Source of the DNA: Terriglobus roseus DSM 18391
GTDB lineage: Bacteria; Acidobacteriota; Terriglobia; Terriglobales; Acidobacteriaceae
Direction of reading: 5' to 3'
Assembly (NCBI RefSeq): GCF_000265425.1
Contig: NC_018014.1
Coordinates: 620,001-684,000, forward strand
DNA length: 64,000 bases
The notes below the pieces were generated by a model, which was given only the letters and a program-made list of their open reading frames with translations, did not search any database and was not told the origin of the DNA. The first letter of the stretch is position 1, and each line of letters opens with the position of its first letter. Of this stretch, positions 7,754-16,077 are shown piece by piece. The position numbers and the translations under genes are program-made.

Positions 7754-9327
7754 GCGCGGGGCTCTTCCTCGTCGGTCATTGCGGCGAGCAGAGGGACGAC
7801 GCCCACGGCTTCGTCGAAAGACAGGAGACCGGATGCGACAGGCTCCGGCGGTGCGTTCAACTCGCTGACATTGTGCAGGTTGCGATTGATCACGCGAGTC
7901 CGGGTGCCAATGTCGTTCAGCGTGTTTTGAACGGTCTTCACGTTGTTTTCGACCTTCGTCATTAACAGTTCGAACTTGCCGAACTCCTTCTTGACGTTGC
8001 CCAGGACCTTCCAGACCTCGTTGCCCTTTTTCTGGATGGCGAGTGTGCGGAAGCCCATCTGGAAGCTGGTGAGGATGGCCATGAAGCTGGAGGGGCCGGC
8101 GACGGTGACGTGGCAGGAGGCCTGGAGCTCAGTGTGCAGACCGGGGCGACGCATGACCTCGGCGTAGAGGGCTTCCGTCGGCAGGAACATGATGGCGAAG
8201 GGCAGGGTGTTGGGCGGGTCGATGTACTTCTCGCAGATACGTTTGCCTTCGGTGCGGATGGCACGTTCGAAGGCGACGCCGGCCTTGAGCTTTTCCTCTT
8301 CGGTGCCGTGGTCGTAGGCGTGCTCCAGTCGCTCCCAGTCTTCGCGCGGGAACTTGGCGTCGATGGGCAGGAGGATGTGGTCGCGGTCGCCGTCTGGGAT
8401 CTTCAGTGCGTATTCGACGCGTTCGCCTGAGTCGGCCTTGACCGCCACGTTGACCTCGTACTGGTCGCGGGAGAACATCTGTTCCAACTGCATGCCGAGC
8501 TGGAATTCGCCGACGATGCCGCGGGATTTTACGTTGCTGAAGACCTTCTTGAGGTCGCTGACGCCGGTTGCGAGTTCCTTCATTTCGCCGAGGCCGGTGT
8601 GGACCTTGGTGAGCTGATCGGAGACCGTGCCGAAGCTGGCGGTGAGGCGTTCGTTCAGGGTGTTCTGCAGCTTCTCGTCGACGACGATACGCATCTCGTC
8701 GAGCTTTGCAGCGTTGTCGGTGTTGAGGGTGCGCAGACTGTTGTCGACGAGCGTGCGAAGCTTCTCGCCGCCTTCGCGCTGCTCCTGGCCAATGGTTGCG
8801 AAGGAGCGTTGCAAGGCGTCGCGTAGTTCGCGCTGGTCTGCGGCGTTCTTGTCAGCGAGTTTTGTGAGGACGCTGTGCAGTTCGCCGCGCGCTTCGAGGG
8901 TGCTTTTACCAGTCTCGGCGAACGATGCATTCAGGCGTTCGCTGATCCCGCTCAGATCGCGGGCTACGGCTTCGCGGAGCTTTTCCGCGCCTAGTGTGTT
9001 GTCCCTACGAAACTCGGCGAGGCCGCCCTGGAGGGTGGTGGAGAGGCGTTCGATGGAGAGGTTGATCTCTTCGCGAAGGTCGCGGCTTGCCTTGTCGGCG
9101 GCGGCGCGGCCATCCTGTGCGGCCTTGGCCTGTTCGTAGCGCAGTTCGCTGACGTTGTTGCGCAGGGCGGCATCGACGGCCTCGACCTTTGCGCCCAGTT
9201 CGATCATGCGGTCGGGCAGGGTGTTGAGTCGCGCGTCGATGGTGGCGGCGGGCGCGGACTTGCGCGTGAGCAATACGGCTACCAACAGCAACAAGATGAC
9301 CTGAAGTGCAAATACGGCAAGGAGCAT
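7750..9327 (-). CDS. rmuC: DNA recombination protein RmuC
   Basis: A 525-residue RmuC-family protein. Residues 1-20 form one membrane anchor (MLLAVFALQVILLLLVAVLL); residues 30-260 are a long coiled coil (repeated leucine/alanine heptads such as KLREAVARDLSGISERLNAS); the conserved RmuC nuclease-like domain follows, with FSNVKSRGIVGEFQLGMQLEQ, IDAKFPREDWERLEHA and IMFLPTEALYAEVM. RmuC limits genome rearrangement at inverted repeats in E. coli, probably through a PD-(D/E)XK-like fold (here D and K in IDAKFP). It is a monocistronic gene transcribed away from the unknown gene at 9554. Confidence 0.92.
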   Translation of the reverse strand: MLLAVFALQVILLLLVAVLLTRKSAPAATIDARLNTLPDRMIELGAKVEAVDAALRNNVSELRYEQAKAAQDGRAAADKASRDLREEINLSIERLSTTLQGGLAEFRRDNTLGAEKLREAVARDLSGISERLNASFAETGKSTLEARGELHSVLTKLADKNAADQRELRDALQRSFATIGQEQREGGEKLRTLVDNSLRTLNTDNAAKLDEMRIVVDEKLQNTLNERLTASFGTVSDQLTKVHTGLGEMKELATGVSDLKKVFSNVKSRGIVGEFQLGMQLEQMFSRDQYEVNVAVKADSGERVEYALKIPDGDRDHILLPIDAKFPREDWERLEHAYDHGTEEEKLKAGVAFERAIRTEGKRICEKYIDPPNTLPFAIMFLPTEALYAEVMRRPGLHTELQASCHVTVAGPSSFMAILTSFQMGFRTLAIQKKGNEVWKVLGNVKKEFGKFELLMTKVENNVKTVQNTLNDIGTRTRVINRNLHNVSELNAPPEPVASGLLSFDEAVGVVPLLAAMTDEEEPRA

Positions 9328-9553
9328 GGTTTCGCCTTCCCTTCACCTGAAGGATACCGCGGATGGTGGGCGGTGGACCAACAAAGCTGTGTGCGTGGGA
9401 GCGGCACCTGTGACGGGATCATTGGGAGTTTTGTCGGTTCTGTCCGCGGGTTTCGGCGAATGAAAATCTTCGTTACAGCTTGAGACGACCGGGCATAGAA
9501 TCACCACGCAAGAGTTTGCCCCTGTCGCACATTTCCGGTCGTGGAGTGTCTTT

Positions 9554-10093
9554 ATGCAGGCTTTCCCTGATGCCCATGCGGGCGCGAAGTTCTGGCTGGA
9601 CGTTGCGGATAAAGCGATCAAGGCGCTGGCGGTGGTGGTCGGCGCGGGCTGGACCTACCTGAACTACCGCCGAGGTCGCACCTTCGAGCGGCGGCTTGAG
9701 CTTGAGGTTACCGGGGAACTCTTTGAACGATCCGGAGGGCACTACCTTTCGATGATCTGCCGACTGAAGAATGTGGGCCTGACGGCAGTTCCGCTGCAGG
9801 AGCGAGGGACTGCCTGCATGGTCTTCGCACTCACGGGGACCGAGATGCGGCCGGATGAGCCAGTGGATATCTATGAGGTGTTCAAGGAGCACGCGTGGAT
9901 CGAACCGGGAGAGCTGATCACGCACCAGGAGCTTGTGCCGCTGCCGTTCTTTTCCCGGGAGCTGGTGGGCATCGAGCTTCAGATGCGGGTGGTGTCTCCC
10001 GGTATCGAATGGAACGCGAGATGCGTTGTGAAGGTCGCAGATGTGTCCGAAGAAGTTTCCCTACCCGTAAGGCCAGCAGAGGTGCACTCATGA
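9554..10093 (+). CDS. Hypothetical protein with N-terminal membrane segment
   Basis: A 179-residue protein I do not recognise. Residues 20-38 (AIKALAVVVGAGWTYLNY) form one moderately hydrophobic helix, followed by a basic stretch (RRGRTFERRLELE) and then a beta-rich domain of about 130 residues with alternating hydrophobics (SMICRLKNVGLTAVPL, GIELQMRVVSPGIEWNARC). This could be a membrane-tethered immunoglobulin-like domain. Its stop overlaps the ATG of the next gene as ATGA. Start chosen for the GTGGAGTG ribosome-binding-like sequence upstream. Confidence 0.6.
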   Translation: MQAFPDAHAGAKFWLDVADKAIKALAVVVGAGWTYLNYRRGRTFERRLELEVTGELFERSGGHYLSMICRLKNVGLTAVPLQERGTACMVFALTGTEMRPDEPVDIYEVFKEHAWIEPGELITHQELVPLPFFSRELVGIELQMRVVSPGIEWNARCVVKVADVSEEVSLPVRPAEVHS

Positions 10094-10290
10094 TCAATCT
10101 GAAGCAGTTGGAACGTGGTGACAAGCTGTACCAGCGGTACGACGACGATCATTCGGGCGGTGGTGGCGGATGGAGCAAAGAGGATGTGCCACACATTGCG
10201 CCGCGGCAACAGGCCCCTGAGACGGAGTCTCGCAGCGATGTGATCGAACGTTTGAAGGAAGAAAAACGCAGGCGTGAGAAGAAGCCTTAG
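10090..10290 (+). CDS. Small charged hypothetical protein
   Basis: A 66-residue protein starting at the ATG that overlaps the previous stop by four bases. It has no hydrophobic segment: MINLKQLERGDKLYQRYDDD, a five-glycine run near residue 23, and a lysine/arginine-rich C-terminal helix (ERLKEEKRRREKKP). The coupling implies it works with, or is dosed against, the membrane-anchored protein encoded just before. No known family was recognised. Confidence 0.55.
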   Translation: MINLKQLERGDKLYQRYDDDHSGGGGGWSKEDVPHIAPRQQAPETESRSDVIERLKEEKRRREKKP

Positions 10291-10307
10291 AGGCAGCGCG
10301 GCTCGAA

Positions 10308-11759
10308 TTATGCGTAGCGAAAGAGCGCTTTGAAGCCGTAGTCCATGTGTTGCTGGATGTGGCAGTGGAAGAGTGAGAGGCCGGGCTGGTCTGCGGTGAA
10401 GTCGACGACGGCGCGGCCGTAGTAGGGGATGACGACAGTGTCTTTCATGAGGCCGCCCATGGGTTTGCCGTTGATTTCGACGAGTTCCCAGATGTGGCGG
10501 TGCAGGTGCATGGGGTGGGCGTCGTCGCTCCAGTTGCGCATGATCAGACGGTAGCGTTCGCCGCGTTGCAGGACGAACTCCTTCTCATGGGGATAAGGTG
10601 TTCCGTTGACGGTCCAAACGTTGAACTTGCCCATGCCGCGCGGGATCTTTTCGAAGCGCATGTCGAGGATGTTCTTTGGCGCGGGCAGTGTTGGTGCGGC
10701 GATGCCAAAGCTGCTGTAGTCCCATGGGAATTTCTTTGGATCGACCCAGGTCGGTTGTTTCTTCTGGCCGGCGTATTCGACGACCACGCCGAGGCCGGAT
10801 TCGCGCACCATCTTTTCGGTGGAGCCGAGAATCCAGACGCCGGGTTTGTTCATGGTGATCTCAACGTCGATGCGCTCGCCGGCGCCGAGGAAGACGGAGT
10901 CGACGAGTTTGGGCGTTGGGACGGGGTTGCCGTCCATGCCGATGACGCGCATCTGGTGGCCGGCGAGTGCGACGCGTCGGTTTTCAATGGCGCTGGCGTT
11001 GCAGAAGTGGATGAGGACGCGCTGGCCTTCGCGGACGCGGATGGGTTCGCCTCCGCCGAGTGCCTTTTCGTTGATCGAGTAGGTCATCGAGACGACTTCG
11101 AGACCGTTGGGATCGGTGTTCATGTGCGGCGGCTTTTCGAGCATGGGGGCGTCGTGGGTGTCGTCGTCATCGTCTTCCATGGAGCCGGAGAAGAAGGGCT
11201 GCCAGTCGCGCAGGGAGAGGAAGAGTTCCTGGTCGTAGGCGCCTTTGTCGTTGCCGTCTTCGACGTAGACGAGGCCGAACTGGCCGCTGTAGCCGCCCTT
11301 GGTGAGGTCGTCCATGGCCATGGCGTGCGAGTGGTACCAGCGCAGACCGGCGGGGCCGGGTGTGAGGGTGATGCGGGAGCGGCCGTGCGGCGGGACGTAG
11401 GGCGAGCCTTCTTCTTCTGTGCCGTCGACCTCGGGCGGGATGAGCATGCCGTGCCAGTGCACCAGTTCTGGTGTGTCGGTGTTGTTGATGATGTCGATGG
11501 AGACGGGTTTGCCGGCCTTGAGGCGCAGCAGCGGGCCGGGCGCCTGGCCGTTGTAGCCGATGGTGGAGAGGGTGCGGGAGGGGTCGAGTTCGACCTGGAC
11601 GGGAGCGATGCGGAGTTCGTAGTCGGCTTTGGTGGTGGGGGCCGGGACATTTTGCGGGGGCATGCCGGGCATGGCCATCTGGCCGAGGAGCGGCAGCCGG
11701 CCCGCCTGGGCAAGGGCCGCGATACCGCCGAACTTGAGGAGACTCCGCCGGTCGAAAAT
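10308..11759 (-). CDS. Multicopper oxidase with Tat-like N-terminus
   Basis: Laccase-like oxidase. All copper sites are intact: HWHG and WYHSHA in the first cupredoxin domain, HPMHLHRH and HCHIQQHMDYGF in the last, the latter with the axial Met. The first ordinary start is the ATG at 11678 (456 residues). The same frame continues upstream without a stop through IFDRRSLLKFGGIAALAQAG, a good twin-arginine export signal, yet offers no ATG, GTG or TTG. The coordinates given use an ATT at 11757-11759 preceded by GGAG. Such enzymes oxidise metals or phenolics in the periplasm with O2 as acceptor. Either a rare start codon or a small indel upstream explains the N-terminus. Confidence 0.85.
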   Translation of the reverse strand: MFDRRSLLKFGGIAALAQAGRLPLLGQMAMPGMPPQNVPAPTTKADYELRIAPVQVELDPSRTLSTIGYNGQAPGPLLRLKAGKPVSIDIINNTDTPELVHWHGMLIPPEVDGTEEEGSPYVPPHGRSRITLTPGPAGLRWYHSHAMAMDDLTKGGYSGQFGLVYVEDGNDKGAYDQELFLSLRDWQPFFSGSMEDDDDDTHDAPMLEKPPHMNTDPNGLEVVSMTYSINEKALGGGEPIRVREGQRVLIHFCNASAIENRRVALAGHQMRVIGMDGNPVPTPKLVDSVFLGAGERIDVEITMNKPGVWILGSTEKMVRESGLGVVVEYAGQKKQPTWVDPKKFPWDYSSFGIAAPTLPAPKNILDMRFEKIPRGMGKFNVWTVNGTPYPHEKEFVLQRGERYRLIMRNWSDDAHPMHLHRHIWELVEINGKPMGGLMKDTVVIPYYGRAVVDFTADQPGLSLFHCHIQQHMDYGFKALFRYA

Positions 11760-11978
11760 CGATCTGCTCCGTGGAAGGACGCTAACGTGCGGGGTGGCTG
11801 CATCGTCTCATGAGCCAAACGTGTGCAGCAAGGTGGGGCTTGCCGCCGTCTGCAAGGATTCTGCTGGTTCTTTCGTGGGGCTGCAACAAGTGCGCGGTGC
11901 GCTTCGTCTGTAGAGGTAAGACGTACCGCAGTTCTGATAGTCTCGCCGCACAGTTCCCCAGCGGAGGCCGTTTTTCGG

Positions 11979-12782
11979 ATGAAGCTCTCGCGTATCGCGC
12001 TGCTGTCTGCCGTTGCCGGCCTGTGCGGGGCTGCGGGGATTCGTGCGTATCAGCGGACGGCGGATTTCGGATTTGGCAGCAACGACTCTGCGACAAATGT
12101 GAAGAGCGAGTTTTACTGGTCGCGGCTGGCTTACAGCTCAAGCATGAGTAGTTATGGCGGATACGGCGGCGGGTACTGGGGCCGGAGTTCGTGGTCGCGC
12201 GATTATCCGAAGGCTGACCGGCAGTTTCTGATCGCGATGCATCGACTGACTCGCATCGATGGCCGGCCGTATGAGCAGGTGGTGAACCTGGATTCAGACG
12301 AGATCTTTAACTATCCGTGGATCTATGCGGTGCAGGTGCAGACGTGGAGTTTTACGGAGCCGGAGGCGAAGCGGCTGCGCGAGTATCTGTTGAAGGGCGG
12401 CTTCCTGATGGTGGATGACTTTCACGGGACGCAGGACTGGGAGAACTTTATGACCGGACTGCGGCAGGTGCTGCCCGATGCGCCGGTGGAAGACTTGCAG
12501 CAGAGCGACGAGATCTTTCACACGCTGTATGACGTGGATGAGAAGGTGCAGATCCCCGGGGAACATTACATCCGCACCAATCGCACGTATGAGAAGGATG
12601 GCTACACACCCAAGTGGCGCGGCATACGCGATAAGGATGGTCGCATTATGGTGGCGATCTGCCACAACATGCACCTGGGCGATGCGTGGGAGTGGGCCGA
12701 TGATCCGAACTATCCTGAGCCGTTTGCCTCAGCGGCGTTTCGCGTGGGGCTTGATTACATCCTGTACGGCATGACGCACTAG
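11979..12782 (+). CDS. DUF4159 domain-containing secreted protein
   Basis: A 267-residue protein starting at the ATG at 11979 behind GGAGG. Residues 1-23 (MKLSRIALLSAVAGLCGAAG) form a signal peptide or anchor. The DUF4159 domain follows (KADRQFLIAMHRLTRIDGRP, FTEPEAKRLREYLLKGGFLM, VDDFHGTQDWENF, VGLDYILYGMTH), a class I glutamine-amidotransferase-like fold often found beside MoxR/VWA genes. A Ser/Gly/Tyr-rich linker (SSYGGYGGGYWGRSSW) separates signal and domain. It opens the long operon to 26192, whose products appear to form an envelope-associated complex. Catalytic activity is not evident. Confidence 0.8.
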   Translation: MKLSRIALLSAVAGLCGAAGIRAYQRTADFGFGSNDSATNVKSEFYWSRLAYSSSMSSYGGYGGGYWGRSSWSRDYPKADRQFLIAMHRLTRIDGRPYEQVVNLDSDEIFNYPWIYAVQVQTWSFTEPEAKRLREYLLKGGFLMVDDFHGTQDWENFMTGLRQVLPDAPVEDLQQSDEIFHTLYDVDEKVQIPGEHYIRTNRTYEKDGYTPKWRGIRDKDGRIMVAICHNMHLGDAWEWADDPNYPEPFASAAFRVGLDYILYGMTH

Positions 12783-12847
12783 CCTTCGCGGGCGACCACA
12801 GTTATCCAAGGTACGACCTACTTCATCGCAGGGCTAAGTCGGCGCAT

Positions 12848-15157
12848 ATGTTTCCGCTGCTCTTCAAGTATCCGAGTCCGGTATTTACGCAGGGACACCT
12901 TGTGTTCCTGAGCAGGTGGCCTGCGTGGCTGCTGCCGGCGCTGGTTGTGATTGCGAGTGCGGGGCTTGCGGTGCTGATCCAGTACCGGCTGCGGCAGATC
13001 AAGCCGGGGTTAAGGGGCGAGCCGGCGGCGCTCAGTCCGCGCCGTGCATGGGGAGTGTGGGCGGTGCAGTCCGCACTGGTTGCGCTGCTTCTGCTGTTGC
13101 TGTGGCAGCCAGCGATGATTGTTGCGGAACTTAGCTCAAAGCAGAACATTATCGCCGTGGTGGTCGATGATTCGAAGAGCATGGCGACGCGGGATGTTGG
13201 GGGCAAGTCTCGCGAAGAGGCCGCGCTGACTGCGTTGCAGAGTGGTGTGCTCGACGGGTTGAACCAGCGTTTTCGGACGCGGCTTTACCGGATTGATCGT
13301 TCGTTGACGAAGGTGGATGCGCTTAACGGTGTTACGCCGGCTGCGGCGGCTACGCATCTTGGAGATGGTCTGCAGCAGCTGGCAACGGAGACGAGTGATC
13401 TGCCGGTGGGTGCGGTGGTGCTGCTGACGGATGGTGGCGAGAACGCAGCAGGCATGGGCGGATCCGGCATTGGGCTGGAGGCGATGCAGGCGCTGAGGAA
13501 TCGGCGGTTGCCGGTGCATACAGTTGCGTTTGGATCGGCCGAACTGAAGCATGACGTTGATGTGGAGGATGTCAGCGTTTCGCCGACGGTCGTTGCGAAT
13601 GCGCGGATTGCGGCGACCATAACCTTCACGCAGCATGGGTATCTGAATGGTCATGCCACGGTGACCGTGCGCGATGGCGATAAGACGCTGGCAGCGCATG
13701 AGGTAACGCTGGGTGCGAATGGCGCCATCCAGAGTGAGCCGTTGTATTTCTATGCGGGTGCGGCGGGGGCGAAGACGTTGCGCTTCAGCGTGGAGCCGGT
13801 CGCAGGGGAAGAAAACACACGTAACAACGCGTTGACGCGGCCTGTGCTGGTGAGTGCTGCGAAGCGCCGCATTCTGTACATCGAAGGCGAGCCGCGCTGG
13901 CAGTTCCGGTTTCTTCGCCGCGCGGAAGAGGATGACCCTACGGTGCAGATCGTGTCGATGCTACGGACGAGTGAGAACAAAATCTACCGGCAGGGGATCA
14001 GTGGGCCGGAGGAACTTGCGGATGGATTTCCGTCGAAGGCGGAGGAACTGTTTCAGTACAGCGGCATCATCATCGGATCGGTCGATGCGGATTACTTTAC
14101 GCCGACACAGCAGCAGTTAATCCGCGAGTATGTCGATCGTCGTGGCGGTGGTGTTTTGTTTCTTGGCGGCCGGTCTTCGTTGAGCGATGGTGGATGGACT
14201 GCATCGAGCCTAAACGATCTGTTGCCAACGTTTTTGCCGGGCGGGCGCAATAACTTTCATCGCAATGCGGCGCTTGTGAACCTGACGGAGGCGGGCGTGC
14301 AGTCGCCCATTACTCGCCTGCTGGAAGACCCGCTGAAGAACGAGGCGCGCTGGCGCAAGCTTACGTATCTTGCGGACTACGAGGACCCCGGCACGCCGAA
14401 GCCTGGAGCCACTGTGCTGGCAGAGATGAGCAGCGGTGGCCGACGCAAGATGCCGATGCTGATCACGCAGAGTTATGGCAATGGGCGCACGGCGATCGTG
14501 GCGACGGGGGGCACGTGGCGCTGGCAGATGAGCGAGGCGCTGGGTGATCCGTCGCACAACCTGTTCTGGCAGCAGTTGCTGCGATGGCTGGTGGCGGATA
14601 CGCCGGGAGCGGTGAGTGCTAGCTCGTCGGCTCATACGTTGTCAGACCAGGGGCATCTGCAGATTACGGCGCAGGTACGCAGCAAGGATTTTCAGCCGGC
14701 GCGGAATGCTCATGTGAGCGCACATGTCTCAGGGCCTGAGGGCGCGAATGCTGTGCTGGATATGACGCCATCGCAGGATACGCCGGGCCTGTATACCGCG
14801 GACTATACGGCGGAGAAGGCTGGTCCGTATCTGACGGAAGTTACTGCGGATTCGACAGATGCGAAGGTTGGTGAGCTTGGCCGCGAAGTGCTGACGTTTC
14901 AACGCGAGGACGGTATTGCCGAAAACTTTCACACGGCGGCGAATCCGAAACTACTGGAGCAACTGGCGAAGGAGACGGGTGGTCGTGCCTGGTCTTCGAA
15001 CGATTTGAAGGATCTGCCGCGCGACATTTCTTATTCTGAGGCAGGTATCTCGGTGCGGTCGACGAAAGAGCTATGGAATATGCCCATCGTCTTCTTTCTG
15101 TTGCTTGGTCTTCCAGTTGCGGAGTGGCTGCTGCGGCGTAAGTGGGGTGTTGTATGA
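12848..15157 (+). CDS. VWA / glutamine amidotransferase-like membrane protein
   Basis: A 769-residue membrane protein. Two N-terminal helices (about 28-48 and 68-90) lead into a von Willebrand A domain with the metal site DDSKS at 107-111 and VVLLTDGGEN later. A beta-rich region follows, then a GATase1-like fold (KRRILYIEGEPRWQFRFLRR; GGGVLFLGGRSSLSDGGW), an Ig-like segment, and a C-terminal helix (MPIVFFLLLGLPVAEWLLRR). This architecture is a known companion of MoxR/DUF58 operons and probably serves as a membrane scaffold binding metal-dependent ligands. The next gene starts within its stop (ATGA). No enzymatic role is assigned. Confidence 0.8.
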   Translation: MFPLLFKYPSPVFTQGHLVFLSRWPAWLLPALVVIASAGLAVLIQYRLRQIKPGLRGEPAALSPRRAWGVWAVQSALVALLLLLLWQPAMIVAELSSKQNIIAVVVDDSKSMATRDVGGKSREEAALTALQSGVLDGLNQRFRTRLYRIDRSLTKVDALNGVTPAAAATHLGDGLQQLATETSDLPVGAVVLLTDGGENAAGMGGSGIGLEAMQALRNRRLPVHTVAFGSAELKHDVDVEDVSVSPTVVANARIAATITFTQHGYLNGHATVTVRDGDKTLAAHEVTLGANGAIQSEPLYFYAGAAGAKTLRFSVEPVAGEENTRNNALTRPVLVSAAKRRILYIEGEPRWQFRFLRRAEEDDPTVQIVSMLRTSENKIYRQGISGPEELADGFPSKAEELFQYSGIIIGSVDADYFTPTQQQLIREYVDRRGGGVLFLGGRSSLSDGGWTASSLNDLLPTFLPGGRNNFHRNAALVNLTEAGVQSPITRLLEDPLKNEARWRKLTYLADYEDPGTPKPGATVLAEMSSGGRRKMPMLITQSYGNGRTAIVATGGTWRWQMSEALGDPSHNLFWQQLLRWLVADTPGAVSASSSAHTLSDQGHLQITAQVRSKDFQPARNAHVSAHVSGPEGANAVLDMTPSQDTPGLYTADYTAEKAGPYLTEVTADSTDAKVGELGREVLTFQREDGIAENFHTAANPKLLEQLAKETGGRAWSSNDLKDLPRDISYSEAGISVRSTKELWNMPIVFFLLLGLPVAEWLLRRKWGVV

Positions 15158-16077
15158 GGCGCGCGCTGATCGTTGCCTTCGCGCTGTTCGCGGCACAGGC
15201 TCGTGCTGCGACTTACTACGTCACGGTTGCAGGACTTGGTGGCGAGCCGGACTATGAGCAGCGTTTTATCGCAGGCGCTAAGGATCTGGATAAGGTCTTC
15301 AAGTCCAGTGGCAGTACCGCGCATGTGTATACACTTTCTGGCGCACAGGCTACTGCGGCACAGCTTCGGAGCACGATGGCAACGGTCGCGCAGCAGGCTG
15401 CTGCGAATGATGACTTTGTGCTCATCCTGATCGGCCATGGATCGTTCGATGGGACGGAGTACAAGTTCAACATGGTGGGGCCGGATCTGTCTGCGGCGGA
15501 GATTGCTGCGTTGTGCGATCGCGTGCCTGCGAAGCGGCAACTGGTCGTCGATACGACGAGCAGCAGCGGCGGTGCTGTTGCTGCGCTGGAGCGTCCCGGG
15601 CGTGCTGTTGTTGCGGCTACCAAGTCCGGCACGGAGAAGAATGCAACGGTCTTTGCGCGTTACTGGGTTGAGGCGCTGCAGGATCCGTCTGCAGACACGG
15701 ACAAGAACGAGTCGCTGACAGCCATGGAGGCATACGTCTATGCGTCGAAGAAGACGGCGGCCTTCTACGACTCGCAGAAGCGTCTTGCGACGGAGCATGC
15801 GGTCTTTGATGACATCGGTCGCGGTGAGCCGGTTCGTGAGGCTGGGGGTGGGCAGGGGCAGCAATTGAGTAACTTCACCATTCTGCGGTTTGGTGCGGCG
15901 CAAAAGGCTGCGAGTGACCCCGCGAAGGTGGCGTTGCTTGCAAAGAAGGAAGAGTTAGAGCAGAGGATCGACGCGTTGAAGTACGGCAAGGCCGCGATGG
16001 ATCCCCTGCAGTATCGGCAGCAGTTGACGGCATCGCTGGTGGAGCTTGCACGGGTGCAGGCGGAGTTGGACAAGTGA
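15154..16077 (+). CDS. Secreted caspase/C13-fold protein lacking the catalytic Cys
   Basis: A 307-residue protein with a signal peptide (MRRALIVAFALFAAQARA). The fold of clan CD peptidases is suggested by FVLILIGHGSFDG (H95 with the following Gly) and by the strand VVDTTSSSGGAV at 131-142, where caspases and legumains have D-x-C-x-S-G. Here the cysteine position is Thr, so the protein should be a pseudo-protease unless another residue acts. The C-terminal 60 residues form a coiled coil (LAKKEELEQRIDALKYGKAA). Start and stop are coupled to both neighbours. It may act as a scaffold or peptide sensor in the envelope complex; that is inference. Confidence 0.65.
   Translation: MRRALIVAFALFAAQARAATYYVTVAGLGGEPDYEQRFIAGAKDLDKVFKSSGSTAHVYTLSGAQATAAQLRSTMATVAQQAAANDDFVLILIGHGSFDGTEYKFNMVGPDLSAAEIAALCDRVPAKRQLVVDTTSSSGGAVAALERPGRAVVAATKSGTEKNATVFARYWVEALQDPSADTDKNESLTAMEAYVYASKKTAAFYDSQKRLATEHAVFDDIGRGEPVREAGGGQGQQLSNFTILRFGAAQKAASDPAKVALLAKKEELEQRIDALKYGKAAMDPLQYRQQLTASLVELARVQAELDK

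Noticed and set aside
10494..11813. A 439-codon plus-strand frame
   Set aside because: It lies opposite the multicopper oxidase, whose copper motifs prove the minus strand.
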